A stretch of 64,000 nt of DNA from Halichoerus grypus (Eukaryota; Chordata; Mammalia; Carnivora; Phocidae): NCBI RefSeq assembly GCF_964656455.1, contig NC_135716.1, positions 105,184,389 to 105,248,388 of the forward strand, read 5' to 3'. Below, piece after piece: positions 48,225 through 58,600 of this stretch. The notes below the pieces were generated by a model, which saw only the letters and a program-made list of their open reading frames with translations, searched no databases and had not been told where the DNA came from. The position numbers and the translations under genes are program-made. How positions within the stretch are numbered: position 1 is the first letter of the stretch; each line of letters starts with the position of its first letter.

Positions 48225-48430
48225 CCTCAGAAGCCAGATCAGAGACCATACTTTTCACCACTCATTTGCTGTGCCTCTGATAAATGTCTTAATCAGTGCC
48301 CTATTTTACATAGTGGGAACAATTATACCCTTCACACCTTCCTGGGTGGTTTTTAGGAATGCATGCTAAATCCTTGACATGATGTCTGACATGTTGTAAG
48401 CCCTTGGTAATTGTTAGCTCTTCTTATTTT
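48225..48430 (+). repeat. MIR SINE
   Basis: AAGCCAGATCAGAGACC, TTTGCTGTGCCTCTGATAAA, CTTGACATGATGTCTGACAT, CCCTTGGTAATTGTTAGCTC in MIR order. Confidence 0.75.
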
Positions 48431-48479
48431 CTCCTTATACCTCTAAATATCTATAATGAAATACAGTTTTTTCCTATTC

Positions 48480-48650
48480 TGCCCCTGTGTGATCTTAGAC
48501 TGTAGTTTTTTATAACCTCCGTGAGCTTCAGTGTCTGTACGAAAAACAAAAAAAACCTTTGTATGTTTCTTCCAAGGATTAGAGTTCATTTCTGTGAAGC
48601 ACCTACTGTGATGACTACAATGGATTCAATAAATAGTGTCATTTAAATGA
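48480..48650 (+). repeat. MIR-like fragment
   Basis: TGTGATCTTAGACTGTAG and CCTCCGTGAGCTTCAGTGTC, GTGAAGCACCTACTGTGATG; weak. Confidence 0.45.
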
Positions 48651-49599
48651 TAGATTACTGGTATTTGCTTTTGTTTCATTATTAGTTTTGCATCTTTAGA
48701 GAAGGGGCCATTCCACTTTCTACCTAATTTTGTTTTGTGGACAGGGTTATTGTGAGGGCCATGTGGAATGACCCAGATGAAAGCTCTATATCATGTAATA
48801 AGGTATTTGCTTCCAGTCTTTTTTCCAGAGGTGAATAAAGAAGATGGAAACATTACTTGCTGAGGATGCTGTGATTAGGGGAATCAGGATTAGATTGTAG
48901 AGTTCCCCATTACTTTTTCTTCAGTGGTTTCCTCTATCTTTCCCTTCACTTTTTCTTGCTTTTACTTAAACTCTAAATTCTTTTTCAGAATTTTTTTCAA
49001 CCCTTTTAAGTTGTTAGACCTGACAGATCTCAAATTGGTATTCAATATGTCACTTTTGATGCCTCTTTGTTTTTTAGAACCATCTCTGAAAATGTCATAA
49101 CTCCCAATTGTTAATTAAAAAAAAAATCTTTTTTTCTCTTTGCTTCCTGCTGTGCAAATGGAGTCTGAAACATTTTTATCTGAAGAAGTGGAAATACTTG
49201 ACCTATTTTTCAATTTCTCTATAATTTGAGATTCTGCTATCAAAGTCAATTTAATTTTTGATGTGGAAGTTTTCTATGAAGGTAAAGTTAAATTGCTGGA
49301 AAGAAGGGGAGCACATTTTCTGAAATATTTCAGAAGGCTTGAACAAGTTAAATGCAGATGAAAGAAATATATGAAAATTTCACTTGTCTAACCACAACAG
49401 TGTTGGGAAGAAATTAGCACGTACTGCTGATAAGGAAATTTAATAGTGATAACAAATAATGGCAGTTATCATTTATTGACAACTTGGTGTTTTTAGGCAT
49501 CAAACTAGTTGTTTTAATGTCCATTCTTTCAGGAGCTTTAGTTCTATGAAAGAGTTCTCTATATTGCTTCTAATGCTCCTAGAGTGGACTCAATATTTT

Positions 49600-49712
49600 G
49601 TTTTTTGTTTTTGTTTTTTAAAGTAAGTTCTACATCTAATGTGGGGCTTGAACTCAGGACACTGAGATCAAGAGTTGCATGATTTACTGACTGAGCCAGC
49701 CACGTGCCTCAA
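49600..49712 (-). mobile_element. Old-type short CAN-related SINE
   Basis: AAAGTAAGTTCTACATCTAA, TGTGGGGCTTGAACTCAGGA, CTGACTGAGCCAGCCACGTG. First of two adjacent old copies. Confidence 0.88.
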
Positions 49713-49721
49713 AACACTTGT

Positions 49722-49821
49722 AGTTCTTTTCTAAAGTACTTTCTGTGCCCAATATGGGGCTCGAACTCATGAGCCTGAAGTCAAGAATCCTATGCTCTAC
49801 TGGTAGCCAGCCAGGTGCCCC
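49722..49821 (-). mobile_element. Old-type short CAN-related SINE, second of a pair
   Basis: AATATGGGGCTCGAACTCAT, CTACTGGTAGCCAGCCAGGT; the GACTGAG part is altered. Lies about 10 bp after the first, same strand. CTCAATATT (49586) and CTCAACATT (49822) bracket the pair. Confidence 0.85.
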
Positions 49822-49984
49822 TCAACATTCTGAATTAGGCTAATTTAGATTTCAACTTTGTCACAGTATGCCCCCACTCAACATTGTTCATTGTGAAATT
49901 TGGATCCTTGCTGGATTTATTTACTTTCTACATCCTTCTCTCTGCAAGGAGGGAGCAGTGATGCAAAGTGAAGAGAGAACATGG

Positions 49985-50115
49985 ACATTGCCCTTAGATT
50001 TAGGGTACATTCCCTGGCCTCTGTTTTTTCATCTCTAAAATGAAGGTACTATCTGCTTATTGTAAGAATTATATTAGATGTAGTAGTATCTTCTAGGTTC
50101 TCATTAAATGTTTAT
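49985..50115 (+). repeat. MIR SINE fragment
   Basis: CCTGGCCTCTGTTTTTTCAT, CTCTAAAATGAAGGTACTAT, TTGTAAGAATTATATTAGAT in MIR order. Confidence 0.7.
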
Positions 50116-51480
50116 TTCTTTTTCTTTTTCTCCATGCTATGTCCTCTTTCTTCCCTTCTGTGTAATAGAAATGTAATCCTTTTCTTTATGTCTTAGAAAT
50201 TTCATTGCTTTCTGTGTATCTCTTGTGCCTAGTCTTAACTGTTTTGACTTAATCAGTCTCCTTATCCTTCTTATGGTTTGACCTATTTTTCTAAAATTCT
50301 TTCCACCTAACTCTGCCACTCTATTTCCACCTCTTTCCACCTCTAGCCCTAGTCCCTCTTAGGTTTTTGGTCACAGGCCTGTCAGGTTTACCCCAGATCC
50401 TACATGAAATGCTGATGTTATTACAAATGTGCTGGGTCCCAAAATTAATTTCCAATTCTGCTTGGAATTTCAATTCCATTTTCCAAGAGAAGCAATATTA
50501 TAAATGGTGGTTCTGTTTCTAGGCCCAAAGCCCAGAAGCAAAAGCATGTTTAACTTAGAAGTTAATTGAAATATTTTACACTTATAACAGAGGAAAAGAA
50601 AATAATGCCATTGTAATTCTAGTAATAAAATAAAACGAAAACTATATTGAGTAAGGAGTAGTTATTTACTTTGAACATTGTGGAATGCAGTTGATGGAAA
50701 TTCTGAAAGGAACGTTTAGATGCTTTAGGGATTGCAGTGTTTTTATGCTATGATTAATTAAAATTTTTTTTTCTCATGCAGAAGGTCACCGTGAGAATGC
50801 TCATTTATTAGCCGTATTTATAGTTTCTGTTTAGGTTCACAAATGGAATAAAAGAGAATAGGACATTTTCATTGAATAAGTCCATCTCCTATCTCCAAGA
50901 TCCTCCCTATTGCTTGGCTTATTTTTCTTTGGTTCTGAGAACTCTCCTTTTTTACTGAAATCCTTGATACTCCTAATTTAGAGCTTGATTCAAGGCTGAA
51001 ACTTAATGGTTTGTATATGCTCTAAAGTAGTATTTTTCAAACTGCAGGTTAAGATCAATTGATAGGTTGTACAATAATAATTCAGTAGGATAGATAAAAC
51101 CAACATTAAAAAAAAGTAAGGAATAGAAAATGTATGAATTTATCCCAAGTGGTAAAGGTAAATAATGTCTCTTGAAATGTTTGTTGGGTCATAATGTAAA
51201 AATATTTCATATTTTTCTTATCTGAATATGGTAAAAAATTACATAAATTCCTTGCATATAGCAACCCCCCCCCCCAAAAAAAAACCCCAAACCAACCTTT
51301 TCTAAATTATTTAAATATTTTATGGTGAACCTTTCTGGTTAAGTTTTTTTTTTTTTTTTTTTTAACAACTCATTCCCCGTAATTAAGAAACCTTGTTACC
51401 CCATAGCTGTGCATTGATTAAGACTCTCACTGTGTGCTTATACTCATATCTTGGTAATGTAGATTGAGTGTTACTGGCCT
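50116..51480. other. Intronic, nothing recognised
   Basis: No exon or assignable repeat; a poly-C/poly-A junction occurs at 51265-51284 and a poly-T at about 51344-51363. Confidence 0.5.
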
Positions 51481-51500
51481 GAGTTCCTACAATTTTTCTT

Positions 51501-51696
51501 TTTTTTTTAAGATTTTATTTATTTATTTGACAGAGAGAGACACAGCGAGAGAGGGAACACAAGCAGGGGGAGTGGGCGAGAGAGAAGCAGGCTTCCCGCC
51601 GAGCAGGGAGCCCGATGCGGGGCTCGATTCCAGGACCCTGGGATCATGACTTGAGCTGAAGGCAGACGCTTAATGACTGAGCCACCCAGGCACCCC
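51501..51696 (-). mobile_element. CAN SINE, young-looking
   Basis: Contains the GACACAGCGAGAGAGGGAAC subtype marker. Duplication GAGTTCCTACAATTTTTCTT at 51481-51500 and GAGTTCCACAGTTTTTGT from 51697. Confidence 0.95.
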
Positions 51697-51719
51697 GAGT
51701 TCCACAGTTTTTGTGTGAA

Positions 51720-52840
51720 TGTTAACTTTTGAACTTTTTGATGCCTTAATTTAAAATGAATGACTAACAACGAGAGCTAGAGCTTGATTGCAGTATAACT
51801 AGACTTGATTAGTTATTTGCTAGCTTAATCATCTGACATGGTTTTAAAAGATATGCTTTCCTCCATTTCTTCTTTTTCTGACATGTTCTTGGAGTGACAC
51901 AATAAAAAGACATTTAATGACTAATTTGTTAAAAAAAATTCTTAACACAGACTCCTTATTCTAATGATTTTCTTACAGCTAAATGTTTTCCAATTGGATT
52001 CTTCTCATTTTATCTGAATTTTACTTTGCTTTAATTAAATATATTGTTTTGACTAATATCACTTTGCCTCTGTGGTCCACAATCACAATAATAATTAAAT
52101 ATTCATGCAAATACAAGAATTTGCTTTTTAAATAATAAAGAATACATTTGTTTTGAAGTTTTATCTTTGAGATGTATGTAGAACATGATATAAGCAGTCA
52201 TCATACTTTTTTTTTACTAAATGCCTCTTTTTCAGGCAAGAAAGAAAACTATGTAAATATCATCAGGTTTGGGAATATTTCAGTTAGAGAATCAGGATAA
52301 CTTCTCTTTTAATTTTTTAAACTAATTGGTTTATCTTTGTCTGGGACGACAAAATGCAAATTGTGATACTTTTGTTTTATCTTCTGTATTGTACCCACCG
52401 TCGAATATGAATATGAAAAACTTTAAAGAATCCCACAAAATTGGTGCGAGTTTTTCAGTGCTTGAAGACCTCATAACAGAATATAATATAGTTCATTATC
52501 CACGTTACATAATTTTAACTTAAATGATTCCATGAATAACTTCTGATTCTCTTTCATAACTATGCAGTCTGTTGGCATAGGTTGGCTAATGAATTAAAGT
52601 ATTACTTTGAAAAAAGGCTGTTTCTTAAATCATTAACTGGAAAATCCGTCAGTAGCCATTGTAATGCAAATAGAGCTTCACCCTTCATGGTCAGCATCTG
52701 ACCATGGATAAAGGAATTGCTGGTTTACTTCTCTCCCTGACTACATTTGTTATATTTTCCTAATGATTGACAGGTGGTGGCGCCTTGGTCACTTCCCTTT
52801 CTGGGCTTACACTTCACTTCTTGCTTTGATAATTCCCAAT
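51720..52840. other. Intronic, nothing recognised
   Basis: A+T-rich unique sequence, no repeat or exon identified. Confidence 0.5.
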
Positions 52841-52859
52841 AGCCTTTCCCACTTGGCTT

Positions 52860-52916
52860 CCTTCCTTCCCCCCTCCCTCCCTCTCTCCCTCCCTCCCACC
52901 CTTCCTTCCTTCTTGT
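52860..52916. repeat. Polypyrimidine (CCTT/CCCT)n tract
   Basis: CTTCCTTCCCCCCTCCCTCC... uninterrupted pyrimidines for over 50 bases. Confidence 0.9.
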
Positions 52917-52919
52917 TTA

Positions 52920-53137
52920 ATCTTTAAATTTTTATTATTTATTTATTTTTTAAAAAGATGTTATTTATTTGAGAGAAAGCGAGAGTGAGAGAGAGCGACA
53001 GTGAGAGAGATCGCAGAGGGAGAGGGAGAGGAAGAAGCGACTCCCCACTGAGCAGAGAGGCAGGGCTCCATCCCAGGACCCTGAGATCATGACCTGAGCC
53101 GTAGACACTTAATGGACTGAACCACCCAGGTGACTCC
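52920..53137 (-). mobile_element. CAN SINE, diverged
   Basis: GAGAGAAAGCGAGAGTGAGA body, head GAACCACCCAGGTGACTCC. CCCACTTGGCTT (52848) and CCCACTTGACTT (53139) may be the duplication, which would place the pyrimidine tract in its tail. Confidence 0.85.
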
Positions 53138-53159
53138 CCCCACTTGACTTTCTTAAAAT

Positions 53160-53325
53160 CATAATGTTAGGCATGAAGGTGATCCTGAATTTATTCTGGT
53201 TCATCTGTTATATTTCACACATGAAGAAGCTGAGACAGAGATTAAGTAAGTGGATTGACGTCATTCAGCTAAACAATGCATAGCGGAGACTAGAAATCAC
53301 GTCTTGTTTCCACTTTGACCTGGCA
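53160..53325 (-). repeat. MIR SINE
   Basis: ACACATGAAGAAGCTGAGAC, GATTAAGTAAGTGGATTGAC, AGCGGAGACTAGAAATC in reverse-MIR order. Confidence 0.65.
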
Positions 53326-53537
53326 GGAAGTCAGTGCCAAATAAATATTTGCTAAACTGGGCTGACTCTTCCCCTATACCATCCTTTAGTTGAGTGGCAC
53401 ATTACTGCATTTAACCTTCATAATAATTTGGCTAAGGTCACATGGTTAAAAAACTATGACCTTGATCGTCTCCAGCAAATCTTGCCTGGTCCTAAAAGCA
53501 GGTCCGCCCCTGACAAAACCACATGAAAGCCATGTTT

Positions 53538-53764
53538 TTTTGTTTTTTTTTTTTGTTTTTTGTTTTTTTTTTAAAGATTTTGTTTATTTATTTGACAGAG
53601 AGAGATACACAGCGAGAGAGAGAACACAAGCAGGGGGAGTGGGAGAGGGAGAAGCAGGCTTCCCGCAGAGCAGGGAGCCCGATGTGGGGCTCGATCCCAG
53701 GACTCCGGGATCATGACCTGAGCCGAAGGCAGACGCTTAACGACTGAGCCACCCAGGCGCCACC
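53538..53764 (-). mobile_element. CAN SINE, young-looking
   Basis: Perfect 13-bp duplication GAAAGCCATGTTT at 53525-53537 and 53765-53777; long T-rich tail with G interruptions. Confidence 0.96.
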
Positions 53765-53777
53765 GAAAGCCATGTTT

Positions 53778-54675
53778 GAATAGAAAAATTCTCCTACTGC
53801 TCCACTCTTTAGTACTCTTTTTTTTTTCTCCCAGTTTTATTGAGAAATAATTGTTATAGATCACTGTAATATGTTTAAGACAGTTATTTTGCTAAATATT
53901 GTTTCTTACAGTAATTAACCATTTTCAAAATTTTGTTTTTCTTATGACTCTATAGAGAAATTTTGTGCTTCTCTTATACATTTTTTTTCAGACGCTCTTG
54001 ATTTGTTTATTTGTTCTTTTTGCTTATCCTTAAATGGGAAAAACTCTACCTAGATTTGATGTTTGATAAAAGATAGGGGTATGTGGTACCATTGGACCCT
54101 ATACTATCTACTTATAGCTACTGGTGGAAGGTGCAGGGCTGGTTGAAATGTGTAGCCCCCAGCATAATTTCTGGTGTCTAGCAGGAATTCCTGCAGTTTA
54201 GTGCTGGTTCAGTGTGGGGTTTGTAATTTACGTGACCATAAAAGAGTAATTTATTCTAGTGATTCTAGGGGTGCTTTTATTTTGTCTAACTCCATCTCTA
54301 TGGAGAATGAGCTGCTCCTTGGGTTCTGCCCATCTGCAGCCTCTCCATAAGCTGACTTTTTTTTTACTGCTATGTAACATGTCCCTGCCATCCTCCTCTA
54401 GCCTTGTTATATGCGGTGATTTGCAGGTTCTAAATATAAGGACCAAGTGAAGTGATTGCTATAGGCTACAAGAGGGTGGGACTGACGTAAAGTAGCTGGT
54501 TTTCTGTTAGGCAGATGGTAAGAGGCTGGTAAACTGGATGAGAGAAGAATATTGCTTGGATTGACAATGGTGTTTCTTAATTCAGAAGTAACTGGGCTAT
54601 GGGTAATAGAAATATTGTTTCTTGCAATTGGTTCTCTGTTATCCTTAGTTTTCAGTATTGCAAATTAAATTATCC
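53778..54675. other. Intronic, nothing recognised
   Basis: No exon or assignable repeat. Confidence 0.5.
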
Positions 54676-54694
54676 ACCGTCATGATTAATTAAT

Positions 54695-54894
54695 TAATTT
54701 AAAAAAATATTTTATTTATTTATTTGACACAGAGAGAGACAGCGAGAGAGGAAACACAAGCAAGGGGAGTGTGAGAGGGAGAAGCAGGCTTCCCACTGAG
54801 CAGGGAGCCCGATGCGGGGCTCGATCCCAGGACCCTGAGATCATGACCTGAGCCGAAGGCAGACGCTTAACGACTGAGCCACCCAGGCGCCTCT
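54695..54894 (-). mobile_element. CAN SINE, young-looking
   Basis: GTCATGATTAAT at 54679-54690 and 54895-54906. AGAGAGACAGCGAGAGAGGA marker. Confidence 0.95.
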
Positions 54895-55074
54895 GTCATG
54901 ATTAATTTAATAGGAAATTGGGAGAAGTCATATCAGAGACTTATTTAGATGATGGTATTTAAATCCAGAAGAAACATTTCTTATTTGTTCTTTAAGCTTC
55001 CTAGGGTAAAGTAGAATAGAATCTTTCGCTTTTAGTGGACTGGTTTATTATTTCCAAATCATGCTAACGAAAGC

Positions 55075-55270
55075 TAACATTTATTTTCTTCCTTGTAAGA
55101 CTTTGGGTTGTAACTTTATTTTATTTTTTTGTATCTTCATTTTATTAAAACAACTTGAAAGGACGGTGTTAGTTTCCTAATTTTTCAGGTAAGGAAGTGG
55201 AGGCATAAGTGATTTGGTTAAGGTCTCATAATTGGTAATTGGTAGAGCCGAGATGCAAATCCAGGTCAAA
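55075..55270 (-). repeat. MIR SINE, 160 bp before the FRRS1 start exon
   Basis: TTTTTCAGGTAAGGAAGTGG, GTGATTTGGTTAAGGTCTCA, TAGAGCCGAGATGCAAATCC in reverse-MIR order. Confidence 0.75.
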
Positions 55271-55429
55271 CTTCACATATCATATTCTTTTTATTACATA
55301 TTTTTGAAAATATGGTTAGCTGTCTTGGTGTTGACACCAAGCAGCCATCTAGAATTACTATTCTGTGGTATGAAAGCTTTATATTTTAATTACGTTTGAA
55401 AATAATGTGCTTTTAATCTTCTTTTTGAG

Positions 55430-55625
55430 ATGGCAGTTCTTGGATTTACCCTTGGTACCTTCATACTTGTGTTGCACATTAGTTCTGTGGCTAATTATCC
55501 CAGTGGAAAAGTAGGAACATCATGCCGTGGAATGGTTCCTGAACATGGTCATACTGCGCACCCCAATCCTGTTCACAACATTTCAGTGAGTCAGATGACA
55601 TTCAGACCAGGAGATCAGATCGAAG
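55430..55625 (+). CDS. FRRS1: FRRS1 coding exon (start codon, signal peptide, first part of Reeler domain)
   Basis: Codes residues 1-65 plus the first base of Val66. The start is the first Met after the acceptor tract CTTTTAATCTTCTTTTTGAG; the exon seems to begin at the ATG itself, with a GAG rather than CAG acceptor. Residues 5-20 (GFTLGTFILVLHISSV) form the signal-peptide core, with likely cleavage near Ala21 in the VANYPSG stretch. Cys32 and the NIS glycosylation site at 50-52 follow, ending in the Reeler motif MTFRPGDQIE. The donor is AAG|GTACTG. The open frame runs on to 55720, but that tail is intronic because the next exon continues the Reeler domain in phase. Confidence 0.93.
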
Positions 55626-58600
55626 GTACTGTGCTGGGATTAACTATTTGCGTTTTGAGTTTCACTCTTTTCCTGTATGTGGAATCTGTATTACTGAGGG
55701 ATTTATACAGTGTCATTTAAATCTGTTCACCTGTTTTCATAAGAGACCGCCATCTTACACTTCTCATTTTAACTGCTAACGATGACTATATTACTTAAGT
55801 GGTATATCTGCTCCCCAATCAGAGTATGTTTTAAGTACAGTTTTATCATTAGTTAATAGATCTTTTTTAACAGTACTATTAACTCAATAGAAGAGGAAAA
55901 TAAATTTTCTTTTGTCTGGTTTAAGGTGTAATAAACCCTTCTTCTTGGTTCCGTGTAAACTCTTGTGTTTTTCTGATTCTTCTGGTGAAATATGGGCTGT
56001 TAAAGGTGTGTCTATAACAGTGTTTTACAAACTATTTTCTGCGATTCCAGAAATGCAAAATATTAACAAACTTTGACAAAAAGAGCGTATGGAAAAATAA
56101 ATTTGGAACCCTCCGTGTGTTACATATAATGTACTTCGGAGGGTTTCGTCCTGCAGAGTAGGATGTTAAAGGCCTTGGCGATTTTCAGTAGAGAGACAAG
56201 TATTTACTTTCATTCAGCATTTTTCAAACTAATTTGGCCCCATGGACTACTCCCTGACCATCGCCTACCTTTTTTTCCCCCCTTTGGAATGGCTATTGAC
56301 ATCTCACGGAGTGAATGTCCTGTGGAACACAGTTCACAACTTCTTTGGCTACAGGATAATTTCTACCATATTCTCTCCTGGAGCAGTTTTGTATATGTAC
56401 ACCAGATTCGAACTGTGAGTGCCTCCTCTGAATAGTTTCCTTTTGGGGATGTTGCTAAACCTCTTAAACATCTTTTTGTTTGTTTCTCAGTTACCTTGTC
56501 AGGGCAACCATTTAGAGGCTTTCTCTTAGAAGCACGGGCTGCTGAGGATTTGAGTGGCCCTCCTGTTGGCTCCTTCACATTGATTGACAGTCAGGTGTCA
56601 CAGCTTCTGACCTGTGAAGATGTACAGGTTTGTGTTATGTTTGACATCTGTTGGTTTGCGTGGATCTTTTCACTACAGGGTGGTGGTTGTAAGATAAACA
56701 ATGACATTATCCGTGTATTGCAGACATTTAAGTAGATTCACACTGATCAGGCTTTCCCCCTAAGTTTTCCTATTTGCAATATATTTTTTACACATCAGCA
56801 TCCTAGAAAAGACAGTAGCTTAAAGAGTTTTGATATTTTATATAGTATTGACTCATATTATATTGATTATAAAGGGTGTTAGTATTGAAGATAGGATTCT
56901 AGAGTCGGACAGAGGTCTAATTTTTATCATTCATTCATTTAATAAACATTTATTATATCAGGAACTGTCCCAGTGTGATATGGCGATGAGCAGCTAGACT
57001 TGTTCTTTGAAGAGCTCAGAGCATTACACATAGGTAGAACATATGGACATATGATGTATGATACATAAGTAGAACATAAGGATATAGGACAGATATACAA
57101 GAACACCTAAGTAGACTTAGATTAGAAACACACAGGATGGGTAGGAAGCATAGCAGGGAAAGTCACACACAGGCTGGAGGAAATTGAGAGAGAGCTCCTT
57201 GGAGGAGGTAGTCTCCACATCAGGCCTCAAAGAATGAGTAGGAATTTGCCAGGTGAGTGAAAGTGGGAAATGAGATTGTTCAAGGGGAAGGTATTCCTAA
57301 AATATAGTGCTCTGTATGTGGGGGCAGGAATTTTTTCTTTTGATGACTTTTTTGTGTTCTCTTTGTTCCTATTAATGGAAGGGATATAAATTTATAGTAT
57401 AAATGAATAAGGAGCAGGCCCTATATAGCATTAACATACCCAGTGTTCATAACCCTCTGCAGTTCTTAAATTTCTGTGGACTCTAATTTATTCACAGAGC
57501 CAGCTGCTAATCTGGTATCCACTAGCCAATATGTATTTGTTGAGTTCCTGAGTCCCTGTTCTAAGTAGAACAGTCTTTACCAGGGTGTCAGCATCACCCA
57601 GTGATAGATTACTTTGCAAAATGATAGTCGTTCCAGCCATGCTCACTCCAACCATGAGTGACTGAATGGTCGTTCTTCTCCATTTTATTTCAGGGATATG
57701 CTGTGAGTCACACAAGTCCATCCAAGAAAACAAAAATTAAAGTCTACTGGAATGCTCCAAGCAATGCTCCAGATCACGTAAAGTTTCTGTGAGTAGGAGA
57801 GCTTACAAATCTGCAACTAGTAAAATTGAAACAATAACTGTCTATATCATCTTTGATACCTATTGGACATTTACCTGTACAGGAGAGGTTTGGTGTAGTA
57901 ATGACACCACGTCAGTGAGATAAGTAGTCATTTTGCTTTTTGTTTGATTTTTTTCCACCTAGCACAGGACCTGGCACCTAATAGGCACTTAATAGACATC
58001 TGTTGAATGAATGAAATATTGCAGTGCCTTCAAACTAAGAGGCATCAATTACTACTATTAATACTTAATATGGTGTATGGACTGATATATTTTTTTTTTG
58101 ATTTGCTCTTGTCTTAATAGGAGAATATGAAAAAAAAATCCTGAAATTTGGGTGACTTTTTTGTAGTGTTACAACTTGCAGATTAGATTGTCAGAAAAGT
58201 AAGATGGTGTATGCCCTCAGAATTATGAAATTTGGTAGAATTAGAAGTCCTTACTTCTATGTGCAAGGGGAAGTGGACTGTCATAAAGCAGTCTGATATT
58301 CCTGAGTGGTGTTAGAGGCATATGTTTTAAGGAGAATTGCTCTCTTGGCACGTCTCTATTTTTTGTTCCACTTTGTACACAGGTCCCAGCACACAGTAAC
58401 ACAGCTTCGCACCTGTGTGTTGTGTGGACTGTGGCACCAGTAAGAGCTGATGGTTGCTATATAGAATAGCTTCTCCCCGTAGCTGCCTGCTACACATGCC
58501 CTGTGGAATAATTTGAACAGCACATTCTGAAATGGGTAGTAGTAGTAGTGTGTTCTTTATACGTCAGGGATTAGAAATCTGTGCAGTTTAGTCCCTAGAT

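Larger units (their letters stand above)
44330..55429 (+). other. FRRS1: FRRS1 intron 1 (inferred)
   Basis: About 11.1 kb between the probable exon 1 donor and the ATG-bearing exon. It holds an L1 3' fragment, several MIRs, an old L1 piece, seven antisense SINEs and a 22-base poly-T (about 44851-44872). Everything not listed separately here looks like unique non-coding sequence; I see no further exon. Confidence 0.5.

Noticed and set aside
55626..55720. Open frame of the FRRS1 start exon running on for 31 codons past 55625
   Set aside because: A good donor occurs at 55626 and the next exon (56491) continues the Reeler domain in phase. The tail is hydrophobic by chance and ends at a stop.
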